In this document: in pieces, positions 8,145-16,341 of the stretch | Numbering within the stretch: the first letter of the stretch is position 1 | How the letters are laid out: each line of letters begins with the position of its first letter | Assembly (NCBI GenBank): GCA_945885545.1 | Contig: CAMCYZ010000005.1 | Span: forward strand, 1-47,073 | DNA: 47,073 nt | Source: Spirosoma fluviale | Lineage (GTDB): Bacteria; Bacteroidota; Bacteroidia; Cytophagales; Spirosomataceae | Direction of reading: 5' to 3' | The notes under the pieces: generated by a model | Told to the model about the DNA's origin: nothing | The model's database searches: none | Seen by the model: only the letters and a program-made list of their open reading frames with translations | Position numbers and translations under genes: made by a program

Positions 8145-9332
8145 ATGGCAAAAGAAAATTTTGACCGTAGTAAACCTCACGTTAACATCGGTACAATCGG
8201 TCACGTTGACCACGGTAAAACTACATTGACAGCTGCTATTACTTCAGTTTTGGCCAACAAAGGTCTAGCTGCGGTTAGAGATTTCTCGTCAATTGATAAT
8301 GCACCTGAAGAAAAAGAGCGTGGTATTACCATCAATACTTCTCACGTAGAGTATCAGACTGCTAATCGTCACTATGCTCACGTTGACTGTCCTGGTCACG
8401 CTGACTACGTTAAAAACATGGTAACTGGTGCTGCCCAAATGGATGGAGCTATCATCGTGGTAGCTGCTACTGACGGTCCAATGCCACAAACTCGTGAGCA
8501 CATCCTTCTTGCTCGTCAGGTAGGTGTTCCTGAACTTGTAGTATTTATGAACAAAGTTGACTTAGTTGACGATCCAGAATTACTTGAACTAGTAGAAATG
8601 GAAATCAGAGAGTTGCTTTCATTCTACAAATTCGACGGAGACAACATTCCAGTAATTCAAGGTTCAGCACTTGGTGGTTTGAACAATGAGCCTGAGTGGG
8701 TTGCCAAAATCGAAGAATTGATGGATGCAGTTGATAACTTTATTCCACTTCCTGCTCGTGCTACTGACAAACCATTCTTGATGCCAGTTGAGGACGTATT
8801 CTCAATCACTGGTCGTGGAACTGTAGCTACGGGTCGTATCGAAACTGGTATCATCAACTCGGGTGAAGCAGTGGACATTCTTGGTATGGGAGCTGAAGGT
8901 CTTAAGTCAGTAGTAACTGGTGTTGAGATGTTCCGTAAAATCCTTGACAGAGGTGAAGCTGGTGATAACGTAGGTCTTTTGTTGAGAGGTATCGACAAAG
9001 AGTCTATAAAAAGAGGTATGGTAATCTGTAAGCCAGGTTCTGTGAAGCCTCACACCAAATTCAAAGCTGAAGTTTACGTTCTTTCGAAAGAAGAAGGTGG
9101 ACGTCACACACCATTCTTTAACAAATATCGTCCTCAGTTCTACTTCAGAACTACCGACGTAACTGGTGAGATTTTCCTTCCAGAAAATGTTGAGATGGTT
9201 ATGCCTGGTGATAACATCACTATTACTGTAAACTTGATCAACGCTATTGCGATGGACAAAGGTCTTCGTTTTGCGATACGTGAAGGTGGACGTACAGTAG
9301 GTGCGGGTCAGGTAACTGAAATCCTTGAGTAA
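8145..9332 (+). CDS. tuf: elongation factor Tu
   Basis: GTPase that delivers aminoacyl-tRNA to the ribosome. The G domain has GHVDHGKT (residues 18-25), the RGITI switch I, DCPGH (near 80) and NKVD (near 135). Domains 2 and 3 are complete, with a typical [13 protein letters not shown] end; 395 residues. It lies 115 bp downstream of tRNA-Thr and should be cotranscribed with the three tRNAs, the classical thrT-tufB arrangement. A strong terminator follows, so secE and nusG are not reached from this promoter. Confidence 0.98.
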   Translation: MAKENFDRSKPHVNIGTIGHVDHGKTTLTAAITSVLANKGLAAVRDFSSIDNAPEEKERGITINTSHVEYQTANRHYAHVDCPGHADYVKNMVTGAAQMDGAIIVVAATDGPMPQTREHILLARQVGVPELVVFMNKVDLVDDPELLELVEMEIRELLSFYKFDGDNIPVIQGSALGGLNNEPEWVAKIEELMDAVDNFIPLPARATDKPFLMPVEDVFSITGRGTVATGRIETGIINSGEAVDILGMGAEGLKSVVTGVEMFRKILDRGEAGDNVGLLLRGIDKESIKRGMVICKPGSVKPHTKFKAEVYVLSKEEGGRHTPFFNKYRPQFYFRTTDVTGEIFLPENVEMVMPGDNITITVNLINAIAMDKGLRFAIREGGRTVGAGQVTEILE

Positions 9333-9361
9333 TCGATTAGATTAATCATATTTTAAAAAAG

Positions 9362-9388
9362 CACCCTAGAAATAGGGTGTTTTTTTTG
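9362..9388 (+). terminator. tuf terminator
   Basis: CACCCTA (9362-9368), GAAA loop, TAGGGTG (9373-9379), then nine T residues. A compact, strong intrinsic terminator 30 bp after tuf. Confidence 0.92.
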
Positions 9389-9450
9389 TGTTTGGGTGTT
9401 TTTATTCATAAATTCTTGTTGTAATTATACTTATCGGTTTTTAAAAATAT

Positions 9451-9458
9451 TATATTTG
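9451..9458 (+). promoter_or_regulatory. candidate -7 element for the PIN toxin-antitoxin pair
   Basis: TATATTTG matches TAnnTTTG, 20 bp before the antitoxin ATG. No TTG at ideal distance. Confidence 0.4.
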
Positions 9459-9477
9459 TTAAAATTGTTTATTATCA

Positions 9478-9708
9478 ATGAGTCATTTGAAAAGTACTAG
9501 TGGATTGAATCCAATTCAAATAGGATTATTAAGGATGTTTGATAGGAATATCCCAGAAGAGGATATTGTTGAAATAAAGCAAGTTTTGGTTGAGTATCTA
9601 AGCAAACAGCTTTTGGATGAAGTAGATAAGGTAATAGTCGAAAAAAACATTACGGATACCGAATTCAGAGCTTTGGAGGAAACCCATTTCAGAACCAATG
9701 CAAAATAG
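9478..9708 (+). CDS. putative antitoxin partner of a PIN toxin
   Basis: A 76-residue acidic, largely helical protein with the pattern LNPIQIGLLRMF...EEDIVEIKQVLVEYLSKQLLDEVDKV...ETHFRTN. This matches my recollection of small proteins encoded just before COG1569-type PIN toxins in Bacteroidota, where they act as antitoxins. The toxin gene starts 9 bp after its stop, which implies coupled expression. No DNA-binding fold is evident in the sequence. It is the first gene after the tuf terminator, in a segment that separates tuf from secE. The antitoxin role is inferred from gene order and sequence pattern. Confidence 0.7.
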   Translation: MSHLKSTSGLNPIQIGLLRMFDRNIPEEDIVEIKQVLVEYLSKQLLDEVDKVIVEKNITDTEFRALEETHFRTNAK

Positions 9709-9717
9709 TATTTTTGG

Positions 9718-10128
9718 ATGAGCAGTATTAAGGTGGTCATTGATACCAACGTTCTTCTTAAAACCTTAAATAGAATTAACTTCGAATTCTTTATATACAA
9801 TTCATTTATTGAACAAAAGTTGGATTGGATTGTAAGCAATGAAATTCTAATTGAATATGAAGAAGTTCTAACTAGTTTTTACTCCGTTAAAACTTCAAAT
9901 TTAGTGTTGGAAATTTTATGTAATGCAAACAATGTGATTTTTTCGGAGCCTTATTTTCAGTGGGATATTATAAAAATAGATCCCGATGATAATAAGTTTT
10001 CAGATTTGGCTATTTCGGCAAATGCGAACTATTTGATCACATTTGATAAGCATTTTGATGTGTTTAAAGAAGTAGAATTCCCCAAATTAGAAGTACTTTC
10101 TCCTAGTCAGTTCTTTAAAGTTCTTTAA
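9718..10128 (+). CDS. PIN-domain toxin (VapC-like, COG1569 type)
   Basis: Probable RNase toxin of a type II toxin-antitoxin pair. The PIN core is visible over 136 residues: VVIDTNVLL with acidic D9, NEILIEYEEVL with conserved Glu near 42-48, DPDDNKFSDLAI (acidic cluster 90-96), and ANYLITFDKHF with D110. These fit the four-acid Mg-dependent nuclease centre. The substrate is unknown; VapC relatives often cut tRNA or rRNA, and it is notable that this copy lies beside tRNA genes and tuf. The reading frame is intact and overlaps nothing. Confidence 0.85.
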   Translation: MSSIKVVIDTNVLLKTLNRINFEFFIYNSFIEQKLDWIVSNEILIEYEEVLTSFYSVKTSNLVLEILCNANNVIFSEPYFQWDIIKIDPDDNKFSDLAISANANYLITFDKHFDVFKEVEFPKLEVLSPSQFFKVL

Positions 10129-10153
10129 TTAAATAATTATTCAACCCATAAAA

Positions 10154-11083
10154 ATGAAACGTAGAGATATTCTGAAGACAGCTCTTTCAGGAGCTGCCGT
10201 AACTTCAATTGGAATAGAAAGCCTAGCCTCCAAACCTAAGAAAAGTAAGCACAATTTTACATTTTGCTTAAACACGAGTACCATTAGAAAGCAAAACATT
10301 GGTTTAATAGCCGAAATAGAAACGGCAGCCAAAGTTGGTTTTGACGGAATAGAAATCTGGATGGGAACGCTGGAGAAGTTTGTGAAGGATGGAGGGAAGC
10401 TATCTGATGTAAAGAAAAAATCAACAGACTTGGGTATAGTAATTGAGGATTCTATTGGCTTTGCCAAATGGATCGTAGATGACGAAACCGAAAGGAGCAA
10501 GGCCATGGAACAACTCAAACGTGAAATGGATATGTTGGCTCAGATTGGTTGTAAGCGTATTGCTGCTCCGCCGTTTGGGGCTACTACAGGTGCTGATGTC
10601 AACCTCAAAAAGGCTGCAGAGCGTTTTAATAAAGTGGTAGAATTGGGTAAAGAAATGGGTGTTTTGCCACAATTAGAGCTTTGGGGGTTTTCTAAAAATC
10701 TACATTTGTTTGGTGAAACCTTGTTTGTAGCTGCCGAAAGTGGCCATCCAGATGCGATTATTCTGCCAGACGTTTATCATCTTTTTAGAGGTGGTTCTCC
10801 TTTTGAAGCACTGAGCATGATTGCTGGAGACAAAATACAGATGTTTCACATGAATGATTTTCCAGCCAACGCCGACAAAAATACGATGACGGATGGAATG
10901 CGAGTAATGCCAGGAGATGGAGTTGCCCCATTCAAGGAAATTTTGGGTATTTTGAATAAAAAAAATACGCCGATTGTACTTTCCCTCGAAATTTTCAATG
11001 AAGACGTTTGGAAAATGGATGCTTTGGCTGCTTGTCAAATGGGGATAGATAAGATGCGTTCAGTAGTAAATAATTCTCTTTAA
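10154..11083 (+). CDS. Tat-exported sugar phosphate isomerase/epimerase-like TIM barrel protein
   Basis: Xylose-isomerase-like TIM barrel (AP endonuclease family 2 fold) of 309 residues. The N terminus MKRRDILKTALSGAAVTSIG carries a twin-Arg motif and hydrophobic stretch, so export through Tat is likely. Barrel signatures include VGFDGIEIWMG, LPQLELWGF, ILPDVYHLFRGG, MFHMNDFP and VLSLEIFNED, which supply the Glu/Asp/His metal ligands. The substrate cannot be told; hydroxypyruvate-isomerase-like or inositol/sugar-acid enzymes are possible. It follows the PIN toxin by 25 bp with no terminator between. Confidence 0.8.
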   Translation: MKRRDILKTALSGAAVTSIGIESLASKPKKSKHNFTFCLNTSTIRKQNIGLIAEIETAAKVGFDGIEIWMGTLEKFVKDGGKLSDVKKKSTDLGIVIEDSIGFAKWIVDDETERSKAMEQLKREMDMLAQIGCKRIAAPPFGATTGADVNLKKAAERFNKVVELGKEMGVLPQLELWGFSKNLHLFGETLFVAAESGHPDAIILPDVYHLFRGGSPFEALSMIAGDKIQMFHMNDFPANADKNTMTDGMRVMPGDGVAPFKEILGILNKKNTPIVLSLEIFNEDVWKMDALAACQMGIDKMRSVVNNSL

Positions 11084-11520
11084 TTTTTGTAGCCATTAAC
11101 CATAAATACTGAGGTTTTCTGTCATACATTTTGTTACTATTTGTCTTATCTTTGGGAAGCGGATAGGTCTTTTTTTGTTGGCCCAGACTTTGATGGCTGG
11201 TATCAATCTTAAGACCATAGGGATGTTAATTTAGATTTGTTTTCAATTAAATATGGTCTTATTCACATAAATGTCAATAAAACTGACCTTTCCATCATTC
11301 GGTGAATCAATTGCAAACAGGTAATATGGCAATTATGTCTTGATTTTGTAATGCAAAAAAGGTGTTAAGAAGTAAAGACCTCCCTGTCAATGAAGCCATA
11401 ACCATGAAACGATGTAAAGCATCACTAAACACCATTTATTGAATATAAAATCCAACTTTAAGTAGAAGTATCTGATGTTTTTTATAAAAATGTGTTAGTA
11501 CAAGATTAAAAGCAATAGTA
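11084..11520. other. non-coding gap, no gene recognised
   Basis: About 440 bp between convergent genes. TATCTTTG at 11147-11154 matches a -7 element, but no reading frame follows, so it may be chance or the promoter of a lost gene or small RNA. No terminator hairpin is obvious for either flanking gene. Confidence 0.35.
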
Positions 11521-13305
11521 TCAGTTGTCAAATACATCTATTTCACCCAAAATCGTAATTACCTCTTCGTCCATAAGTCGGGTAGTTAAACCCGTGGTTT
11601 TGGGTAATTCATAATGGAAATAGAATTTCATGGTTTCTATTTTTGATTGAGCAAAATTAGCTTCCAATTCATTTTTCCCCAATGCTTTTTCTGAAGCCAA
11701 AGCAATTGCTAGCCATTGCCAGGCTATTAAAATCGTGCCTGTCAACTCCAGAAACAGTGCTGCGTCTGAAAGATACCTTTCTGTATCTCCTGTTTGAGCT
11801 ATTCCAAAAAGATGCTGAAGGGTTTTGTTGTAAGTCTTTAATTCGGAGGCCAACTGGTTTGCGTATTTTTTTAGTTTTTCATGACCTATGGCCTCGGTTA
11901 TACAATCTATTATCTCACCAGAAAGCAATCCCATGGCTTTTCCGTCTGCCAAGCTAACTTTTCTACCGAGCAAATCTTGCGACTGTATGGCTGTGGTTCC
12001 TTCATAAATGGGCGTTATTCGTATGTCCCTATAATATTGTTCTGCAGGAAAATCTTCCGTAAATCCATAACCACCGAAGCATTGTAGGGCATCACTGGTT
12101 GTTTTTAAACCAGATTCGCAAGGATAGGTTTTGGTTATTGGAGTTAGTATTTCTAGTAAAAGCAAATATTTTGCCCTTTCTTCTTGGGTCTCACTGTGGT
12201 GGGCCAAATCGTAGTATTTGGCAGTTTGAATGACCAGCGATAGCCCTCCTTCTACCGCCGCTTTTTGCGAAAATAATAATCGTCGCACATCAGGATGTTG
12301 AATTATAGGTATTTGAGGAGCGTTGATTTCTGCTTTTTTGTTTAACCTTCTGCTTTGTGGCCTTTCTTTGGCATACTGCAAGGCGGCTTGATAGGCTGCT
12401 GTTGATATGGCTGCTCCAGTAGTGCCGACACCAATACGGGCTTCGTTCATCATCTGAAACATGTACGAAAGTCCTTTGTTTTCTTCTCCTACTAAGTAAC
12501 CAATACATTTTTCGCCAAACTCCAAGTGCATTGCGGGTACACCTCTTTGACCCAGTTTGTGGTAAATTCCTACATTATGAATATCATTTCTTTGTCCATT
12601 GTCAAGATATTTTGGAATTGCAAATAACGAAATTCCCTTTGTGCCGGCTGGTGCTCCCTTTATGCGTCCAATAAAAAGGTGGATAACGTTTTCACAATAG
12701 TTGTGGTCGCCGCATGAGATAAATATTTTTTGGCCATTTATTCTAAAAGTACCTTCGCCAAATGGCTCTGCTGTGCTAATAATATCCGAAAGAGATGAGC
12801 CTGCTTGTGGTTCAGTTAAACACATTGTTCCTTGGAACTTGCCGTTTAACATAGGTTCTAAGTATTTGTTTTTCAGATAGTCTGAGCCAAAGTGAGCTAT
12901 TAATCGAGCGGCTCCACTTGTTAAGCCAGTGTACATCATACCATTATTTGCCGCCATCAGAATATATCCAGCCACACTATTTATGGCAAATGGAAGCTGC
13001 GAACCGCCATCTTTATAATCAAAATCTGCCGAAATTAGTCCCGCTTCCCCAACTGCTTTGAGGTAGTCCTCGATTGCTGGATGAACCTTTACCTCACCAT
13101 TGATTAATTCAGGTTGATTTTTGTCCACATCCTTGAACATAGGGAACATGATTCTTTGGGCTATACTCTCCGCAGAATCCAGCACCATTTTGAATGTTTC
13201 AGGGCTATGGTCCGCAAAATAGGGCAATTGGGTCAATGTGTCAATTGCATGTACCTGCTCCAATAAGAAATTTGTAGTTTGTCGGTCAAAGAATTTTGCT
13301 GGCAT
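11521..13305 (-). CDS. acyl-CoA dehydrogenase with C-terminal extension
   Basis: FAD-dependent oxidation of an acyl-CoA, as in fatty-acid beta-oxidation. The core shows CLTEPQAGSSLSDI (flavin/substrate loop), the GEENKGLSYMFQMMNEARIGVG helix, FGGYGFTEDFPAEQYYRDIRI and PIYEGTTAIQSQDLLGRK, whose Glu occupies the usual catalytic-base position. With 594 residues it is about 200 longer than short dehydrogenases and carries the extra C-terminal helical domain of the FadE-like/long subgroup. It is divergent from the MFS gene. No thiolase or hydratase neighbour is present, so the chain-length range is open. Confidence 0.9.
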   Translation of the reverse strand: MPAKFFDRQTTNFLLEQVHAIDTLTQLPYFADHSPETFKMVLDSAESIAQRIMFPMFKDVDKNQPELINGEVKVHPAIEDYLKAVGEAGLISADFDYKDGGSQLPFAINSVAGYILMAANNGMMYTGLTSGAARLIAHFGSDYLKNKYLEPMLNGKFQGTMCLTEPQAGSSLSDIISTAEPFGEGTFRINGQKIFISCGDHNYCENVIHLFIGRIKGAPAGTKGISLFAIPKYLDNGQRNDIHNVGIYHKLGQRGVPAMHLEFGEKCIGYLVGEENKGLSYMFQMMNEARIGVGTTGAAISTAAYQAALQYAKERPQSRRLNKKAEINAPQIPIIQHPDVRRLLFSQKAAVEGGLSLVIQTAKYYDLAHHSETQEERAKYLLLLEILTPITKTYPCESGLKTTSDALQCFGGYGFTEDFPAEQYYRDIRITPIYEGTTAIQSQDLLGRKVSLADGKAMGLLSGEIIDCITEAIGHEKLKKYANQLASELKTYNKTLQHLFGIAQTGDTERYLSDAALFLELTGTILIAWQWLAIALASEKALGKNELEANFAQSKIETMKFYFHYELPKTTGLTTRLMDEEVITILGEIDVFDN

Positions 13306-13409
13306 TGATTTCTGAGATTATTAAGGTTTCTGTAAAATAAAACAATTCTTTCGAATTTATAATCTGTTTTTTACAATTCTTGTCATCAAGCCATATTCCT
13401 CAATTTTCG

Positions 13410-13417
13410 TATCTTTG
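13410..13417 (+). promoter_or_regulatory. candidate -7 element for the MFS gene
   Basis: TATCTTTG matches TAnnTTTG, 18 bp before the ATG at 13436. The -33 element is not well placed. Confidence 0.45.
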
Positions 13418-13435
13418 TAGAGTTAACCCTTATTT

Positions 13436-14659
13436 ATGTCTGACAAAAAAAACTCAAAAGCCATATTTTTTATTCTCGTAACTGTACTTATTGATGTTAT
13501 TGGTATTGGTATTATCATACCCATTATGCCAAGTCTATATCAAGAGCTTACAGGTGGAACAGTAAGTGAGGCTTCACAATATTCGGCCTATTTGGTTTTT
13601 ATCTACGCTTTGATGCAGTTTATATTTTCGCCAATAATAGGTGGCTTAAGTGACCAATATGGCCGAAGGCCAGTACTATTGATGTCTCTTTTTGGCTTTG
13701 GTTTAGATTTTATCTTTTTGGCATTGGCTCCTAGTGTTGGTTGGCTTTTTGTTGGAAGAATCATTTCGGGCATTGCTGGGGCAAGTTTTACCACTGCCAA
13801 CGCATACATAGCCGATATTACAGAGCCTGAAAAACGAGCCCAAAGCTTTGGTATGATTGGGGCGGCATTCGGACTTGGGTTTATCATTGGGCCTTCTTTG
13901 GGGGGTATTTTGGGTGAATATGGCACTCGAATTCCGTTTTGGGTTTCGGCTGGCTTAGCTCTCCTCAATTGGTTGTATGGTTATTTTATTTTGCCAGAGT
14001 CACTTTTGCCTGAAAACCGTAGGAAATTTGATATAAAAAGAGCCAATCCTATCGGAAGTTTATTAAATTTGAAGAAATACCCTTACGTTCTGGCATTGGT
14101 TTTGTCTTTGTTTTTGGTAAATGTTTCAAACTTTGCCACTCAAGGTACTTGGTCTTTTTACGGAATCGAGAAATTCTCATGGTCAAAAATGGAAGTTGGT
14201 TTGTCATTGGGATTTGTGGGATTGATGGTTGCCATAGTTCAAGGCGGTTTAATTAGAGTTATTATTCCTAAGCTCGGACAAGAAAAATCTTTATTCTTAG
14301 GTTTGGCAATCAATGCATTAGGTTTGGCAGCTTTTGCTTTTGCATCTTCGTCATGGATGATGTACGCTATCATGATTCCATTTGCTATAGGTGGTTTGGC
14401 GGGTCCGGCTTTTCAAGGAATAATTTCCAATCAAGTTGGGAAAAACGAACAAGGAGAGTTGCAAGGAGGCTTGACAAGTTTGATGAGTATTGCGGCTATC
14501 GTTGGTCAGCCTTTGATGTTGGGTTTGTTTAGGGCATTTACCAAAGAAAATGCACCCATTTATTTTCCTGGGGCTCCTTTTTTGATGGGAGGATTACTGT
14601 CATTGATAAGCTTATTGTTGGTTTTTAGAACAATTAAAAAAGAAAAATTAAAGGATTAA
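13436..14659 (+). CDS. MFS transporter, TetA-like efflux family
   Basis: Twelve-helix drug/proton antiporter of the DHA1/TCR type, 407 residues, inner membrane. Helix 1 contains IDVIGIGIIIPIMP, as in TetA. The loop 2-3 motif A is GGLSDQYGRRPVLL (about 75-88), helix 4 has GRIISGIAGASFTTANAYIADI, and helix 5 has GAAFGLGFIIGPSLGG (antiporter motif C). Tetracycline itself need not be the substrate, since this branch is common in Bacteroidota housekeeping genomes. Its stop codon overlaps the -33 element of the tRNA-Trp/secE promoter. Confidence 0.88.
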   Translation: MSDKKNSKAIFFILVTVLIDVIGIGIIIPIMPSLYQELTGGTVSEASQYSAYLVFIYALMQFIFSPIIGGLSDQYGRRPVLLMSLFGFGLDFIFLALAPSVGWLFVGRIISGIAGASFTTANAYIADITEPEKRAQSFGMIGAAFGLGFIIGPSLGGILGEYGTRIPFWVSAGLALLNWLYGYFILPESLLPENRRKFDIKRANPIGSLLNLKKYPYVLALVLSLFLVNVSNFATQGTWSFYGIEKFSWSKMEVGLSLGFVGLMVAIVQGGLIRVIIPKLGQEKSLFLGLAINALGLAAFAFASSSWMMYAIMIPFAIGGLAGPAFQGIISNQVGKNEQGELQGGLTSLMSIAAIVGQPLMLGLFRAFTKENAPIYFPGAPFLMGGLLSLISLLLVFRTIKKEKLKD

Positions 14660-14690
14660 TTGCTGCAACAAAAAAAATATACTAAATTTG
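14659..14690 (+). promoter_or_regulatory. promoter of tRNA-Trp-secE-nusG
   Basis: ATTG (14659-14662), 20 nt, TAAATTTG (14683-14690). It overlaps the end of the MFS gene and lies 17 bp before tRNA-Trp, giving secE-nusG a transcription start separate from tuf. Confidence 0.7.
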
Positions 14691-14707
14691 CAGCCCGAAT
14701 GATATAA

Positions 14708-14778
14708 ACAGGTATAGTTTAAAGGTAGAACTACGGTCTCCAAAACCGTCGGTCTGGGTTCGAGTCCTAGTACCTGTG
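14708..14778 (+). tRNA. tRNA-Trp (CCA)
   Basis: Acceptor ACAGGTA/TACCTGT is fully paired. Anticodon stem ACGGT/ACCGT with loop CTCCAAA gives CCA (14740-14742). T arm CTGGG-TTCGAGT-CCTAG. No encoded CCA. Position directly before secE is the usual Bacteroidota arrangement. Confidence 0.95.
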
Positions 14779-14818
14779 CAAAAATGACAATGGAATTGTC
14801 GGAAAAAAACATATAATT

Positions 14819-15010
14819 ATGAATAGTTTAGTTCAGTTTGTAAAGGATTCATGGCATGAGGTTACCAATGAGGTTCATTGGCCTAAGATGAGTGAGTTAC
14901 AATCAAGTGCCACCCTCGTGTTGATTGCTTCTATTATATTTGCTTTGGTAGTAGGTAGTATTGACTTTTTGATTGATAACGCCCTAAGATTGTTGTATCA
15001 ATCTATATAA
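14819..15010 (+). CDS. secE: preprotein translocase subunit SecE
   Basis: Single-span clamp subunit of the SecYEG channel. Its 63 residues show the family layout: an amphipathic helix with VKDSWHEVTNEVHWPKMSEL followed by one membrane helix (about residues 33-55). Short one-helix SecE is normal outside enterobacteria. nusG follows by 15 bp, the universal secE-nusG pair. Confidence 0.95.
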   Translation: MNSLVQFVKDSWHEVTNEVHWPKMSELQSSATLVLIASIIFALVVGSIDFLIDNALRLLYQSI

Positions 15011-15025
15011 TTATAAATTCCCATC

Positions 15026-15577
15026 ATGAGTGAATTCAATTGGTATGTAGTGAGAGCAGTTTCACAACAAGAGAAGAAAATCAAAAACTACATTGAGAAC
15101 GAAGCAGTAAGAAGGAAATTGACGGATTTTATTCCTGAAATTATGATTCCTTCAGAGAAGGTTGTTTCCGTAAAGAACGGTAAAAAGACGGTTAGAGAGA
15201 AAAACTTCTTTCCTGGTTATATTTTGGTGAATGCTGATTTGAGCAATGGTGAGGTTCTTCACTTAATAAAAAGTATTCCTGGTGTAATTGGTTTTTTAGG
15301 TAAAAACGGCGGTGCTTCCATTGAGCCAGAGCCATTGAGACAATCTGAGGTGAATAGGATTCTTGGTGTGCAAGAACAAAATTCTGAAGAAAGCGTAGAC
15401 TCAGGTGTATCGTTTGCCAAAGGTGAGTCGGTTAAAGTTGTGGATGGGCCTTTCAATGGCTTTGAAGGAACTGTGGAAGAAGTGTATGACGATAAGAAAA
15501 AACTGAGTGTAAGCGTAAAAATCTTCGGAAGAAGTACTCCAGTGGAGTTGGGCTATCTTCAGGTAGAAAAAATGTAA
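15026..15577 (+). CDS. nusG: transcription termination/antitermination protein NusG
   Basis: RNA-polymerase-bound factor that supports processive elongation and links RNAP with Rho or the ribosome. The NGN domain runs from [20 protein letters not shown] through [12 protein letters not shown] and [12 protein letters not shown]. The C-terminal KOW domain contains [21 protein letters not shown] (about 134-154). 183 residues. Here a terminator follows at once, whereas rplK-rplA-rplJ-rplL-rpoB usually come next. Confidence 0.96.
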   Translation: MSEFNWYVVRAVSQQEKKIKNYIENEAVRRKLTDFIPEIMIPSEKVVSVKNGKKTVREKNFFPGYILVNADLSNGEVLHLIKSIPGVIGFLGKNGGASIEPEPLRQSEVNRILGVQEQNSEESVDSGVSFAKGESVKVVDGPFNGFEGTVEEVYDDKKKLSVSVKIFGRSTPVELGYLQVEKM

Positions 15578-15600
15578 GACTTCTTTTTAAAGATATAATG

Positions 15601-15632
15601 AAAGAGCCGATTCAAAGAGTCGGCTCTTTTTG
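15601..15632 (+). terminator. nusG terminator
   Basis: AAAGAGCCGA (15601-15610) pairs with TCGGCTCTTT (15620-15629), 9-nt loop, T-rich end. Strong intrinsic terminator 23 bp after nusG. Confidence 0.9.
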
Positions 15633-15844
15633 CATTTTAAAACTTTTTATTACCTTAATTTTTTGGAATGTTATGGTCAGTCATTAAGTTTATTGAAAAA
15701 GTTACCTCCAAATATTTTCGTTTTAACCTTTCTTAACATCCTGAATGCAACTCCTCTTCTGTTTTCTACATCTTTCAGTCAAAGCCATCACAAAATAATT
15801 ACCGTTCACATAAATCAATCGACCACTAATGTATCAATAGTACC

Positions 15845-15871
15845 TTGTAGTGCATAGTACTATTATCTTTG
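15845..15871 (+). promoter_or_regulatory. promoter of the small secreted protein
   Basis: TTG (15845-15847), 16 nt, TATCTTTG (15864-15871), about 50 bp before the ATG at 15925. The region 15633-15844 holds nothing else I recognise. Confidence 0.55.
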
Positions 15872-15924
15872 TATCGTTAATTAAATGAAAAGCTGTTACA
15901 AACAAATTTTAAAAAAGTACAATT

Positions 15925-16290
15925 ATGAAAAAGCTAGTTAAAACATTTGCGTTGTTGTTGATTTCTGTTTCGGTTTCTTTGGCTAATCCTAAGCCGCAAA
16001 GTTTCAAGGTTGGTATGTACAATGTTCAGAATTCTCACTTGCTAAAGGTTTTCGTTGAGAAAGAAAAGGGTGAGAATTTGAGAGTTGAGTTGAAAGATAA
16101 AAACGGTGCAGTAATGATGACCAAATATGCCGACAAGAAAAGCACCAAAGCCGCCTACTGCTTCGATTTCGCTCAGTTGTCTACTGATTCCTACAAACTT
16201 GAAATTACGAATGATAAAGAGGTTTTTGTGAAAGATTTCAATTTGGTAAACACTGAGAAAGTGGAGGTAGAGAAAAAAATTATTTTATAA
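15925..16290 (+). CDS. small secreted protein, Ig-like beta fold suspected
   Basis: 121 residues with a clear Sec signal peptide (MKKLVKTFALLLISVSVSLA, cleavage near residue 20). The mature part alternates hydrophobic and charged residues in short strands (KVGMYNVQNSHLLKVFVEKEKG, LRVELKDKNGAVMM, YKLEITNDKEVFVKDFNL). This is the pattern of the single-domain DUF3244/T9SS-associated Ig-like proteins common in Bacteroidota. It has its own promoter and a bidirectional hairpin behind it. The function is unknown; periplasmic or envelope location is inferred. Confidence 0.6.
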   Translation: MKKLVKTFALLLISVSVSLANPKPQSFKVGMYNVQNSHLLKVFVEKEKGENLRVELKDKNGAVMMTKYADKKSTKAAYCFDFAQLSTDSYKLEITNDKEVFVKDFNLVNTEKVEVEKKIIL

Positions 16291-16315
16291 GTTTAGGTAA
16301 TAAAAAAGTACAGAG

Positions 16316-16332
16316 GGCAGCCATTGGCTGCC
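16316..16332. terminator. bidirectional terminator between the secreted protein gene and gldG
   Basis: GGCAGCC (16316-16322), ATT, GGCTGCC (16326-16332), TTT on the plus strand; A-rich sequence on the other side gives T's on the minus strand. It lies in the 51-bp convergent gap. Confidence 0.7.
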
Positions 16333-16341
16333 TTTCGTATT

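Noticed and set aside
13436-14659. Mobile antibiotic-resistance determinant
   Set aside because: The TetA-like motifs are shared by many chromosomal exporters, base composition matches the neighbours, and no transposase or integrase is present.
15630-15857. 75-codon plus-strand frame
   Set aside because: It starts inside the nusG terminator and ends in the promoter of the next gene; no protein-like pattern.
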